Notes: a model not told the origin generated them from the letters alone. 64,000 nt of DNA from Actinoplanes teichomyceticus ATCC 31121 (GCF_003711105.1 NZ_CP023865.1:2330001-2394000), one strand, 5' to 3'. Shown: positions 49,947 through 58,087, counted from the stretch's first letter. Program-made: numbers and translations.

Positions 49947-49959
49947 AGTAGTGCCAACT

Positions 49960-49972
49960 TCGTTGTCAACGA
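49960..49972. promoter_or_regulatory. dyad in the divergent amino acid cluster promoter
   Basis: TCGTTG-t-CAACGA, perfect 6-bp arms around one base, between the M20 -10 box and the GNAT gene. It is well placed to control both directions. Confidence 0.5.
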
Positions 49973-50084
49973 GGCCGGATCTCGTCAGGATGACCGTTAT
50001 GCGCGCGCTATCTTCGGCGCGCCGGATCCTGGCACGCCGGATCCTGGCGGGTCGGACCGGGCCGGGCCGGGTCGGGGAGGCGGA

Positions 50085-50798
50085 ATGGATTGGACGGTGC
50101 GCGAGCTGGATCGGCTCGCCGAGTGGACGGCGGGCGCCCGGCTCTACCGCGCGGTGTTCGGGTACACCGAGCCCGAGTTCGGCCTCAGCCCGCGCCTGCT
50201 GGCCGGGCTGCGGGACAACGGCGGCACGGTGCTCGGCGCGTTCCGCGGCGACGGCGAGCTGGTCGGGTTCTGCTTCGGTTTCAGCGCGGTCTCCGGCGGC
50301 GAGCTCTACCACTACTCGCAGGCCGCGGTGGTCGCCGCCGGTGCGCGCGGCGCCGGGGTGGGCCGGCTGCTCAAGTACGCCCAGGCCGCCGCGGCCCGGC
50401 GCACCGGGGCGCGCACCATGCGGTGGGTCTTCGATCCGTACGCGCTGCGCAACGCGCACTTCAATCTCGCCGTCCTGGGCGCCACCGGCGTCGGCTTCCA
50501 GCCGGACTTCTACGCCGAGCCGGGCACCGACCGGGTCGTGGTGAGCTGGGACCTCGACCGCGCCGTCCCGGACGTGACCGGTCCGGCCCCGCTCGTGCGG
50601 GTGCCGACGGAGGCGCGCTGCTCGATCGTCGTCGCGGCGGGACAGCGGTACGCCGCCCCCGACCCGGCTGACCGGGCCTGGCTGCGGCAGGAGTTGCTGG
50701 CGCGGTTCGCGGCCGGCGCGCGGCTGGTCGGGGTGGTCCGGCTGGAGGCCGAACCCGGGCGGGCCGCCTACCTGTTCGAGCCCGGGGAGGCGGCGTGA
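50085..50798 (+). CDS. GNAT N-acyltransferase, candidate amino acid N-succinyltransferase
   Basis: 237 aa. GNAT core: LVGFCFGFSAVSGG, then the acyl-CoA loop AAGARGAGVGRLLKYAQAAAA (R-x-x-G-x-G type), then RTMRWVFDPYALRNAHFNLAVLGATGV. A C-terminal extension of ~70 residues follows. This GNAT type, large and found beside N-acylamino acid racemase genes, matches the succinyl-CoA:D-amino acid succinyltransferase of the known pathway. ATG has GGGGAGG upstream. The stop overlaps the SIS gene start (GTGA). Confidence 0.8.
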   Translation: MDWTVRELDRLAEWTAGARLYRAVFGYTEPEFGLSPRLLAGLRDNGGTVLGAFRGDGELVGFCFGFSAVSGGELYHYSQAAVVAAGARGAGVGRLLKYAQAAAARRTGARTMRWVFDPYALRNAHFNLAVLGATGVGFQPDFYAEPGTDRVVVSWDLDRAVPDVTGPAPLVRVPTEARCSIVVAAGQRYAAPDPADRAWLRQELLARFAAGARLVGVVRLEAEPGRAAYLFEPGEAA

Positions 50799-51439
50799 CC
50801 ACGTCCGGAACACCCGCCGGCCGGTTCGCCCGCAACGTGCAGCGGCGGTCCGCGCGGGTCCTCAAGCAGCGAGTCCTGGAACAGCAGCGGGCCGAATTCG
50901 ATCAGGCGCTGCGCTGGGCCGCGGAGCAGGATGCGATCGAGCGGGCCGCGGCGCTGATCGTGTCGGCGCGGCGGCGGTTCCTGATCGGCTACGGCAAGTC
51001 GCTGAGCTACGCGTCGCTGCTGGCCGCCGACCTGAGCGCCGGGCTGTCCGGGGTGCACCTGGTGGACGGGACGCCGATGCGGGCGCTCGACGTGCTCAGC
51101 GACATCCGGCGCGGTGATCTGCTGGTCGCCGTCTCGCTGGAGCGCTACCGCCGGGAGACCGTGGAGGTGGCCTCGGCGTACGCGCGACACGGCGGCGAGC
51201 TGGTGCTGGTCACCGATGCCGAGGACGCGCCGCTGGCCGGGATCGCCACGGCGCGGATCGTGGTGGGGGCCGGCAGCGCGTCGTACGTCAATTCGCCGAC
51301 CTCGATCGCGCTGGCCCTGCACCTGCTCGCCACCCTGACCATCGCCAGTTCCAAGGGCGCCGGACGGCGCCTGCGCGAGCGTGACGCGCTCGCCGCCGAG
51401 CTGGGTCTGCACATCGGGCACCGGGCGGGCCGGGCGTGA
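50795..51439 (+). CDS. SIS-domain protein, RpiR-like without HTH
   Basis: 214 aa. A helical N-terminus (about 1-50) and a SIS fold: RRFLIGYGKSLSYASLLAADL, RRGDLLVAVSLERYRRETVEVASAYARHGGELVLVTDAEDAPL and a final helical pair. It resembles the sugar-phosphate-sensing half of MurR/RpiR regulators, but the usual N-terminal DNA-binding domain is missing, so a direct regulator role is doubtful. GTG start and stop both overlap neighbours by four bases, so it is fully embedded in the operon. Its function in amino acid inversion is unexplained. Confidence 0.75.
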   Translation: MTTSGTPAGRFARNVQRRSARVLKQRVLEQQRAEFDQALRWAAEQDAIERAAALIVSARRRFLIGYGKSLSYASLLAADLSAGLSGVHLVDGTPMRALDVLSDIRRGDLLVAVSLERYRRETVEVASAYARHGGELVLVTDAEDAPLAGIATARIVVGAGSASYVNSPTSIALALHLLATLTIASSKGAGRRLRERDALAAELGLHIGHRAGRA

Positions 51440-52536
51440 TCCGGATCCGGCACGTCGAGCTGCGGCGAGTGCGCCTGCCGCTGATCCACCGCTTCCGGAC
51501 CAGCTCGCACGTCAAGCACGAGCTGGAGCACATCCTGGTCGGCGTCACCGACGCGTCCGGGGTGACCGGCTGGGGCGAGATCGCCTCGCCGAGCGGGCCG
51601 TACTACGGCGCGGAGACGGTGCAGAGTTGCTGGGCGGTGGCGCGGGATCACCTGCGGCCGCTGGTGCTGGCGGCGGCCTGGGAGCATCCGGCGGAGCTGG
51701 CCGCGGTGATGGGCCGGGTCCGGGGCAACCACTTCGCCCGGGCCGGGTTCGACATGGCGGCCTGGGCGCTGTGGTCCGCGCTGGACGGCTCGCCGCTGGC
51801 GGCGGCGCTGGGCGGGACCCGGACCCGGGTGGCGGCCGGGGTGTCGCTGGGCATCGAGGAGACCATCGACGAGCTGCTGGAACAGGTGGCGCTGCGGGTC
51901 GCCGAGGGATACCACCGGATCAAGCTCAAGATCGCGCCGGGGTGGGACGTCGAGCCGGTACGGGCGGTGCGGGCGGCGTTCCCGCGGATCCCGCTGCACG
52001 TCGACGCCAACGGCGCCTATCCGGCCTCGGAGCGGGCCGTGTTCGGCGAGCTGGACCGGGCCGGGCTGCTGATGATCGAGCAGCCGTTCGCGCCGCGCGC
52101 CCTGGTCGCGCACGCCGAGCTGCAGGAGACGCTGGCGACGCCGATCTGCCTGGACGAATCGGTCGAGGACGTGGACGACCTGGTCACCGCGCTGCGCCTG
52201 CGGGCCGGCCGGGTGCTCAACATCAAGGTGTCCCGGATGGGCGGCCTCACCCCCGCGGTCCGCGCGCACGACCTGGCCCACGCCGAGGGCCTGCCGGTGT
52301 GGTGCGGCGGGATGCACGAGTTCGGCATCGGCCGCGCCGCGAACGTGGCGCTGAGCTCGCTGCCCGGCTTCACCATGCCGTCCGACGTGTCCGGCTCGGA
52401 CAAGTACTACGCCCGTGACATCACCACCTCGCCGGTGACCTGCCGCAACGGTTTCGTCGCCGTCCCGCGCACGCCGGGGCTGGGCTGGGAGCCGGACCTG
52501 CCGTTCGTGGCCGAGCGTACCGTCGCCCGGCTCTGA
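51436..52536 (+). CDS. N-acylamino acid racemase / o-succinylbenzoate synthase family enolase
   Basis: A 366-aa enolase-superfamily enzyme. Acid-base lysines K163 and K165 (IKLKIAPGWD), metal ligands D190 (DANGAY), E215 (EQPFAP) and D240 (LDESV), second-face lysine K264 (NIKVSRMGG) and WCGGMHEFGIGRAAN all match the NSAR/OSBS subgroup. No other men genes are near, and GNAT and M20 genes flank it, so N-succinylamino acid racemisation is more likely than menaquinone synthesis. GTG start overlaps the SIS stop. Confidence 0.9.
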   Translation: MIRIRHVELRRVRLPLIHRFRTSSHVKHELEHILVGVTDASGVTGWGEIASPSGPYYGAETVQSCWAVARDHLRPLVLAAAWEHPAELAAVMGRVRGNHFARAGFDMAAWALWSALDGSPLAAALGGTRTRVAAGVSLGIEETIDELLEQVALRVAEGYHRIKLKIAPGWDVEPVRAVRAAFPRIPLHVDANGAYPASERAVFGELDRAGLLMIEQPFAPRALVAHAELQETLATPICLDESVEDVDDLVTALRLRAGRVLNIKVSRMGGLTPAVRAHDLAHAEGLPVWCGGMHEFGIGRAANVALSSLPGFTMPSDVSGSDKYYARDITTSPVTCRNGFVAVPRTPGLGWEPDLPFVAERTVARL

Positions 52537-52581
52537 CAGCTTCCGCACAGCACTCTGTGAGGTGTCTCTGAGGCCCCCACC

Positions 52582-52872
52582 ATGCACCGGATCGCAGTGT
52601 TCGGGATGGATCTGCTGGCGGTCGGTCTGCTGGTCTTCGGACTGTACTTTCCACGGCACCGGCGACGGAATCTCATCGTCGCGTACCTCGGGGTGAACGT
52701 CGGGGTGCTCGCCGTCGCCGGGTCGCTCAGCTCCAGCGCGGTCGGCGCCGGCCTCGGTCCCGGGCTGCTCGGCGTGCTGTCACCACGGTCACCGCGGGCA
52801 CCCGGTCCGGCGCCCGTCCGTGACCGTGCGGGTGGCCCCGGACCGTCGGGGCCACCCGCTCCTGGCTGGTGA
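52582..52872 (+). pseudogene. truncated DUF4956 membrane protein gene
   Basis: Residues 1-~67 (MHRIAVFGMDLLAVGLLVFG, LYFPRHRRRNLIVAYLGVNV, GLGPGLLGVLS) match the start of actinobacterial DUF4956 proteins, whose conserved core continues beyond GVLS with a basic loop and further helices. Here the match stops abruptly and the frame runs into Pro/Gly/Arg sequence through a strong terminator hairpin (52830-52857). The gene has therefore lost its 3-prime two thirds, probably by deletion. GAGG lies 8 bases before the ATG, so a short membrane peptide could still be made. Confidence 0.65.
52830..52857 (+). terminator. hairpin terminator
   Basis: Perfect 11-bp stem GGGTGGCCCCG / CGGGGCCACCC with loop gaccgt. 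It lies within the open frame of the truncated DUF4956 gene and before the next gene, so it should end the racemase operon. Confidence 0.85.
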
Positions 52873-52922
52873 GATGCCCTTCGATACATTCGACCGGCAT
52901 TTCGCGATCGGAAGGAACAGAC

Positions 52923-54293
52923 GTGACCGGCACGGGGGCTGACACCGGCGGCGACAACACGCCGGAGCCGACTTCGCAACCATCCAGCGGCCCACTGCCG
53001 GACCCGACGTTCGCGGCGCCGGACCGGCCGGTCGCGCCCGCCGCCGACCCGACCACTCCGCAGGACCAGGTGGTTGCGGGCGGCCCGGCCGTTGCCGGTG
53101 GCCCGGTGGTTGCGGGCGGCCCGGTCGGTCAGCCGGGGGAGGCCGTTTCCGAATGGGCTCGTCCGGCGGAGGGACCGCAGCCGCCGGTCCCGGCCGGACC
53201 GCCGACCCACCCGTTCCCGCCCTCCGGGCCGACCGCGGCGGGCGCGCCGACCCACCCGTTCCCGCAGCCGCCCCCGCCCTTCGCCGGCCCGTCCGCGGCC
53301 GGGCAGCCGGGCGCCTACCCACCGCCCGCGGGTCACCCCGTCCCGGGCGGTTACCCGCCGGCCGGCGGCCATCCGGCTCCGGGCGCGTACCCCGCCGGTT
53401 CCTACCCGGCTCCGGGCGCGTACCCCGCCGGCCCCTATCCGGCGCCCGGCGCGTACCCCGCCGGCCCCTATCCGGCGCCCGGCGCGTACCCCGCCGGCCC
53501 CTATCCGGCGCCCGACCCGCACACCGCGGCCGGCTGGCCGCAGCCCGGCGCCGCTCCCTCCACCGGCCCGCGTCGAGGCGCCGCCGCGGTCATCGCGGCC
53601 GTCATCGCCGTCGCCCTCCTCACCGTCGGCGGCCTCTACGCCCTGGCCCGCGACGACGACCCGCCGGCGACCGCGGACCGGCGCGCCGACCTGCCGTTCA
53701 GCCTGCCCTCCGACTTTCCCGCCTTCCCCACCGTGACCCCGGGCGTCCCGGGCATCAGCGAGGAGGCGGTCGACGAGGGCCCGCAGGCCAGCTCGTACCC
53801 GGCCGAGGACGCCGACGACCTGGACCGCGTCTGCGACGAGAACGTCTACTTCCCGGACTCGCCGAAGCGGTCCGGCAAGGCCCCGCACCCGGTGGTCCTG
53901 CTGAAGAAGGAGAGCCCCGACGACGTGCGCTACCAGGACCGCGTCTTCTACTTCCGGGACGAGGGCACCTCGGACGCGGACGAGCGGGTGTGGGGCAGCG
54001 ACGACGCCAGCAAGGTGCAGATGGTCGCCTGCCTGGACCGCACCGGCACCGGTACGAAGATCCGCAACTGCAAGTACGACGACCCGAAGCCGGAGACCGT
54101 CGCCCTCTACCGGGCGAGCTGGCGCCTGCGGGTCTACGAGGTCGCCACCCGCCGCCTGCTGCTGGACAGGAAGCTGCCCGGCGACGAGCAGCAGTGCCCG
54201 TTCTCGGTCCTGATCGGCCCGGACCGCAAGACCTACGCCAAGGTCAGCGACCGCGCGGTGCTCGCCAAGCTGCGCAAGCTGGTCAAACAGTAG
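52923..54293 (+). CDS. proline-rich single-pass membrane protein with unique external domain
   Basis: 456 aa. Residues 1-~215 are a disordered cytoplasmic Pro/Gly/Ala tail that includes GGPVVAGGPV-type repeats, two THPFP motifs and four copies of an 11-residue unit YPAPGAYPAGP. One helix (about 223-242, VIAAVIAVALLTVGGLYAL) follows. The external ~200 residues have four cysteines (DRVCDEN, VACLDRT, RNCKYDD, QQCPFSV) and look folded. No family named with certainty. Start GTG 52923 with GGAAGG upstream; a TACATT -10-like box is at ~52885. Confidence 0.7.
   Translation: MTGTGADTGGDNTPEPTSQPSSGPLPDPTFAAPDRPVAPAADPTTPQDQVVAGGPAVAGGPVVAGGPVGQPGEAVSEWARPAEGPQPPVPAGPPTHPFPPSGPTAAGAPTHPFPQPPPPFAGPSAAGQPGAYPPPAGHPVPGGYPPAGGHPAPGAYPAGSYPAPGAYPAGPYPAPGAYPAGPYPAPGAYPAGPYPAPDPHTAAGWPQPGAAPSTGPRRGAAAVIAAVIAVALLTVGGLYALARDDDPPATADRRADLPFSLPSDFPAFPTVTPGVPGISEEAVDEGPQASSYPAEDADDLDRVCDENVYFPDSPKRSGKAPHPVVLLKKESPDDVRYQDRVFYFRDEGTSDADERVWGSDDASKVQMVACLDRTGTGTKIRNCKYDDPKPETVALYRASWRLRVYEVATRRLLLDRKLPGDEQQCPFSVLIGPDRKTYAKVSDRAVLAKLRKLVKQ
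53385..53515. repeat. 33-bp in-frame tandem repeat, 4 copies
   Basis: Encodes YPAPGAYPAGP units; copies near 53394, 53427, 53460 and 53493; the last three are nearly identical. Confidence 0.9.
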
Positions 54294-54295
54294 TC

Positions 54296-54342
54296 CCGGC
54301 AGGACGGCCCGCCACGGGCACCGCGCGCGCCGTCCCTGCCGG
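54296..54342. terminator. bidirectional hairpin between convergent genes
   Basis: CCGGCAGG-ACGGC pairs with GCCGTCCCTGCCGG across a ~20-base loop; one bulged base. Confidence 0.6.
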
Positions 54343-54410
54343 TCCGGATCGCGGGTCCGTGGAGGTTCGTGGTGGCGACGCGCACCGCCGGTCCTCCGGC
54401 GCGGGCTGTC

Positions 54411-54941
54411 TCAGCGTGCCGGACCGGCGTCGACGACGGCGCGCAGGCCGGGACACCGGCGGCGCAGCTGCTCCTCGACGCGCTGCCACAACGTGGACGC
54501 CGCCGCCGGGCATCCGCGGCAGGCGCCCAGCATCCGTACGGTGACGACTCCGTCCCGGGCGTCGACCAGCTCCATGCGGCCGCCGTGGGAGCGGGCGAAG
54601 GCGCCGGCCGAGCCGTCGAGCAGCTCCGCGGCGGCGGCATGCAGCCGTTGGTCGCCGTGCGGGTCGGCGGGCGCCGTCCAGCCGGCCGGTTCGTCCAGGG
54701 CGGCGTGCAGCGCGGACCGGATCCGGGCGCCGTCCCGGCCCCAGGCCCGCCCGGCGGCCAGGGTGGTGAGCACGGCCCCCGGCTCCACCCGTACCTCGGC
54801 CAGCGTGCCGTCGCGCAGCAGCGCGGCCAGCGGCGCGGGCACCGCGGCGGCGACGCCGGTGCCGGACAGCACGCCCGGCGGCAGGATCCAGCGGAGCCGG
54901 TCGGGGCGGCCCGGGCAGGACTGGGGGTGGACGGGGACCAT
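54411..54941 (-). CDS. NifU-like C-terminal domain protein in the feo operon
   Basis: 176 aa. The last ~75 residues are a NifU-type domain: MELVDARDGVVTVRMLGACR and then GCPAAASTLWQRVEEQLRRR, with the C-x-x-C pair (CRGC) that holds a transient Fe-S cluster. The N-terminal ~95 residues have no clear match. The ATG shares one base with the feoB stop (TGATG). Its position suggests it receives or senses iron imported by FeoB, in the slot taken by FeoC (a small Fe-S protein) in enterobacteria. That functional link is inference. Confidence 0.78.
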   Translation of the reverse strand: MVPVHPQSCPGRPDRLRWILPPGVLSGTGVAAAVPAPLAALLRDGTLAEVRVEPGAVLTTLAAGRAWGRDGARIRSALHAALDEPAGWTAPADPHGDQRLHAAAAELLDGSAGAFARSHGGRMELVDARDGVVTVRMLGACRGCPAAASTLWQRVEEQLRRRCPGLRAVVDAGPAR

Positions 54942-56896
54942 CAGCCGCCCCCGGCCAGCAGGGCGGTGACCGTGTGCGCGGCGAACGCCATCACCCACGC
55001 CAGGGCGGTCAGGTACGTGAACGCCACGAGCGGCCACTTCCAGGTGCCGGTCTCGCGGCGGATGATGCCGACCGTGGCCATGCACTGCAACGCGAACGCG
55101 AAGTAGACCAGCAGCGCGGCGATCGTGGGCGCGGTGAAGACGCGCCGGCCGGCGTGCGGGCCGTCGGGGTACGTCATCGAGCGCAACGCCTGCGCCGGCT
55201 GTTCCGGGTCCTCGGCGGCGGCGACCTGGCCGAGGGTGGCGACGAAGGTCTCCCGCGCCGACTGCGCGGACAGCACCGCGATGTTGATGCGCCAGTCGAA
55301 GCCCAGCGGCGCGAAGACCGGCGCGACCAGGCGGCCCAGCCCGGCCGCGTAGCTGTGGTCGGCGGCGTACGCGGTCACGGCCGTCCCGTCACCCGGGTCG
55401 ACACCGTGCGCGCGCAGGTCGGCGGCGGAGTGCAGGGGCAGGTTGAGCAGCAGCCACAGCCCGGCGGTGGTGACCGCGATGATGGTCGTGCACTTGCGGA
55501 GGAACGAGCGTGCCGAGTCACTCATCGCGATCAGCACCGAACGGGCGGTCGGCAGCCGGTACGGCGGCATCTCCATGTAGAACGGCAGCGTCGCGCCACG
55601 ACCCCGGCCGATCCGCTGGAACGCCCAGGCGGCCAGCATCGCCGACACCGCGCCGAGCAGGTACATCGCCAGCATGATCAGGCCCTGCAGCCCGAACGGC
55701 CCGACGCGCGCCGCCGGGTCCACCAGCAGGCCGATCAGCAGCACGTACACCGGCAGGCGGGCGGAGCAGGTCATCAGCGGGGCGGCCATCATCGTGGCCA
55801 GCCGGTCCCGCGACGACGGCAGCGTCCGGGTCGCCATGATGCCCGGGATGGCACAGGCGAACGAGGACAGCAGCGAGACGAACGCACGCCCCTCCAGGCC
55901 GGCGCGGGCCATCACCCGGTCCATCAGGAATGCCGCCCGGGACATGTAGCCGACCCCTTCGAGCAGCGCGATCAGCAGGAACAGCAGCATGATCTGCGGC
56001 ACGAAGACCAGCACCCCGCCGACCCCGCCGAGGAGCGCGTCGCCGAGCAGCCCGGCCAGCCACGGGCTGCGTACGTGTTCGGACACCATGCCCGACAGCC
56101 GGGCGAACAGCGTCTCGACGTAACCCTGCAACGGTGCGGCCAGGCCGAAGATGGTCTGGAAGAACAGCACCATCACCGCGAAGAAGACGACGGTGCCCCA
56201 CACCGGGTGCAGCAGGACGGCGTCGACCCGCCGGGTGACGGTGTGCCGGCCGGGCGGGCGGTAGGCGGCGTACGTCAGCACCGATTCGATCCAGGCGTCC
56301 AGCTCGGCCGGGTCGGACGGGGGCGCCAGCACCGGCATCGGCCACGACTGCCAGCCGGCGAGCAGTTCCCGCAGGCGGTCGATGCCCTCGCCGCGGTTGC
56401 CCACCACCCGCACCACGGGCACGCCGAGCGCCTGCCCGAACGCGTCCAGGTCGAGACCGCCCTGGCGGGTGGCCAGCTCGTCGGTGAAGGTGACCGCGAC
56501 GGCGGCCGGCAGCCCACGGCCGAGCACCTGCGCGACGAACCGCAGCGAACGCCGCAGCGTGGTGGCGTCGACCGCGATCAGCACGGCGTCGGGGCGCTGC
56601 TCGCCGTCGACCCGGCCGTCCAGCACGTCCACCATGATCTGCTCGTCCGGGCTGATCGGCTCCAGACTGTACGTGCCCGGCAGGTCCTCGATGACCAGGT
56701 CAAGCCGGCCGGTCCGGGCCGTGCCGACGAACCGGGACACCGTCACCCCGGGGTAGTTGCCGGTTTTCGCGCGCAGGCCGGTCAGCGTGTTGAAGATGCT
56801 GGTCTTGCCGGCGTTGGGGCTGCCGCAGAGCACGATGCGCGGTGCGCTGGTCACGACGGCGCCGGACCCTGCACCGTCGTGGCAGGACGCGCTCAC
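54941..56896 (-). CDS. feoB: ferrous iron transporter FeoB
   Basis: 651 aa. N-terminal G domain: G1 GSPNAGKT (25-32), the G2-region threonine (YPGVTVSR), G3 DLPGTYSL. The G4 position reads VTFTDE where FeoB proteins usually have N-x-x-D, an unusual change in guanine recognition. The membrane domain has the two gate regions with conserved cysteines (SSFACAIPGIMATRTL and MTCSARLPVYVLLIG). Imports Fe2+. Start GTG 56896 overlaps the feoA stop (GTGA) and has GGAG upstream; GTG 56855 is an alternative. Confidence 0.93.
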   Translation of the reverse strand: MSASCHDGAGSGAVVTSAPRIVLCGSPNAGKTSIFNTLTGLRAKTGNYPGVTVSRFVGTARTGRLDLVIEDLPGTYSLEPISPDEQIMVDVLDGRVDGEQRPDAVLIAVDATTLRRSLRFVAQVLGRGLPAAVAVTFTDELATRQGGLDLDAFGQALGVPVVRVVGNRGEGIDRLRELLAGWQSWPMPVLAPPSDPAELDAWIESVLTYAAYRPPGRHTVTRRVDAVLLHPVWGTVVFFAVMVLFFQTIFGLAAPLQGYVETLFARLSGMVSEHVRSPWLAGLLGDALLGGVGGVLVFVPQIMLLFLLIALLEGVGYMSRAAFLMDRVMARAGLEGRAFVSLLSSFACAIPGIMATRTLPSSRDRLATMMAAPLMTCSARLPVYVLLIGLLVDPAARVGPFGLQGLIMLAMYLLGAVSAMLAAWAFQRIGRGRGATLPFYMEMPPYRLPTARSVLIAMSDSARSFLRKCTTIIAVTTAGLWLLLNLPLHSAADLRAHGVDPGDGTAVTAYAADHSYAAGLGRLVAPVFAPLGFDWRINIAVLSAQSARETFVATLGQVAAAEDPEQPAQALRSMTYPDGPHAGRRVFTAPTIAALLVYFAFALQCMATVGIIRRETGTWKWPLVAFTYLTALAWVMAFAAHTVTALLAGGG

Positions 56897-57258
56897 CGTG
56901 CCGTCTCCGCGACCCGCAGGAGCGCGGCCTGCTCCCGGCGCAGGCACACCTCGTAGTCGCGGACCCGGTAGATCACCGGATTGCGCAGCGGCGCCCGGCG
57001 TACCACCTCGACCGCCGTGCCGGGCGTGAAACCGAGATCCGCCAGACGGCGCGCGGTGGTCTCCGGCGCGCCCGAGGTCACGCCGAGCACGGTGGTGCGG
57101 CTGCCCGGCCGCAGGTCCGCCAGAACGGCGCAACCGGGCGGGTCCTGCCGAGGGAACCGGGCGTGCCGAGGGAACGGAGCCTGCCGGGAGGACGGATCCT
57201 GGCGAGGGAACGGAGCCTGCCGAGAGGACGGGGCCTGCCGAGAGATTCGTGGTGCCAC
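56893..57258 (-). CDS. feoA: FeoA-like protein with repetitive N-terminal extension
   Basis: 121 aa. The C-terminal ~75 residues form the SH3-like FeoA domain (LGVTSGAPETTARRLADLGF, TPGTAVEVVRRAPLRNPVIY, LRREQAALL), which assists FeoB. The first ~42 residues are a Pro/Arg/Gln repeat (RQAPFPRQDPSS) absent from normal FeoA, encoded by a DNA minisatellite. GTG 57258 is 6 bases after TACGGT (57265-57270), so this leaderless start makes the extension part of the protein. An internal start closer to the domain is possible. Confidence 0.85.
   Translation of the reverse strand: MAPRISRQAPSSRQAPFPRQDPSSRQAPFPRHARFPRQDPPGCAVLADLRPGSRTTVLGVTSGAPETTARRLADLGFTPGTAVEVVRRAPLRNPVIYRVRDYEVCLRREQAALLRVAETAR
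57145..57245. repeat. ~18-bp imperfect repeats at the 5-prime end of feoA
   Basis: gcctgccgagaggacggggc / gggaacggagcctgccg words repeat five to six times and encode the RQAPFPRQDPSS-type extension. Confidence 0.75.
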
Positions 57259-57264
57259 GCGCCC

Positions 57265-57270
57265 ACCGTA
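57265..57270 (-). promoter_or_regulatory. -10 element of feoAB
   Basis: TACGGT on the minus strand, 6 bases before the feoA GTG, 2 bases from the iron box. Confidence 0.5.
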
Positions 57271-57272
57271 AG

Positions 57273-57291
57273 TAAGGCTTTCCTAACCTGC
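57273..57291 (-). promoter_or_regulatory. DtxR/IdeR-type iron box upstream of feoA
   Basis: On the minus strand the 19 bases contain AGGTTAGG...A-CCT-A and match the IdeR/DtxR consensus TTAGGTTAGGCTAACCTAA at 13 of 19 positions. It directly abuts the -10 box, so iron-loaded repressor would block transcription. Confidence 0.75.
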
Positions 57292-57444
57292 CACGGCCGT
57301 TCGGCCCTGCGCGCCGGTGCGGCGAACTCCGCCTCACGCGGTCAGCCCGCCAGCCGGCTGACCGCCGCGACCGCCGGCGCGCCGGAGCGCCCGGCCGTCG
57401 CGCCGGCTACCGGCGATCCCGCGGTCTCCGGGTCGCAGACCTCC

Positions 57445-58008
57445 CTAGGCCGCCGACGTCACCGCCCGCAGCTCGGCGGTGACCTCGGCGATCAGGTCCG
57501 CCAGCGGCTCGGCGCCGGGCTCGGACACCCATCGGGCGAACGCCACCCGGAAGACCGTGCAGCCCGATTCCGCGGCCAGGGTCGCCGCGGTGTCGCCGAC
57601 ACCCTTCGCCCGCAGGGCCGCGGCCACCGCGGCCGCCAGCGAGGCCATCTTGTGCAGCTCCCGCTCGGTCAGCTCGGGGCTGGCCGCGATGATCGACTGA
57701 CGGGCCCGGGCGAACTCGAGCCGATCGGCGAAGATCTCCCGCGCGACCCGGTCGAAGCCCGCCACGACGGCGTCGAACGGCGCGGCGTCCGACTCGGTCA
57801 GCGCCTCGACCACCATGTCCTGCAGCATCTGGCCGCCGCTGAACAACGCTTCCCGCTTGTCGCCGAAGAGCCGGTAGAAGGTGCGCTTGTCCAGCCCGGC
57901 GCGGGTGGCGATGTCGGTGACCGTGGTCTGGTCGAACCCCCGCTCGCGGAACAACTCCAGGGCGGCCGCCGCGAGGCGGTCGCGCGTTCCGGGCTGCCAG
58001 CGGGCCAT
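57445..58008 (-). CDS. TetR-family regulator
   Basis: 187 aa. HTH at about 8-52 (RDRLAAAALELFRERGFDQT, VTDIATRAGLDKRTFYRLFGDKREAL); the rest is the helical ligand domain. ATG 58008 is preferred over 58032 because TACTGT (58016-58021) lies 7 bases upstream. It is divergent from an NAD-dependent epimerase-like gene. Two 21-bp inverted repeats fill the spacer, so it almost certainly represses both itself and the neighbour. Confidence 0.88.
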   Translation of the reverse strand: MARWQPGTRDRLAAAALELFRERGFDQTTVTDIATRAGLDKRTFYRLFGDKREALFSGGQMLQDMVVEALTESDAAPFDAVVAGFDRVAREIFADRLEFARARQSIIAASPELTERELHKMASLAAAVAAALRAKGVGDTAATLAAESGCTVFRVAFARWVSEPGAEPLADLIAEVTAELRAVTSAA

Positions 58009-58015
58009 GCGCGTG

Positions 58016-58021
58016 ACAGTA
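58016..58021 (-). promoter_or_regulatory. -10 element, leaderless type
   Basis: TACTGT on the minus strand, 7 bases before the TetR ATG. Confidence 0.45.
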
Positions 58022-58056
58022 CTCACCGTCACTTCGCGACATCAAATCCGCCGCCG

Positions 58057-58077
58057 GGATGTCGCATGGTGACATCA
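58057..58077. promoter_or_regulatory. TetR operator, imperfect copy
   Basis: GGATGTCGC-atg-GTGACATCA: same 9-3-9 layout as the perfect site, with two arm mismatches. Confidence 0.7.
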
Positions 58078-58087
58078 CGGGATATGG

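Noticed and set aside
51436..52536. menC for menaquinone biosynthesis
   Set aside because: No other men genes are present and the neighbours are GNAT and M20 enzymes, so the racemase role is favoured; dual activity cannot be excluded.
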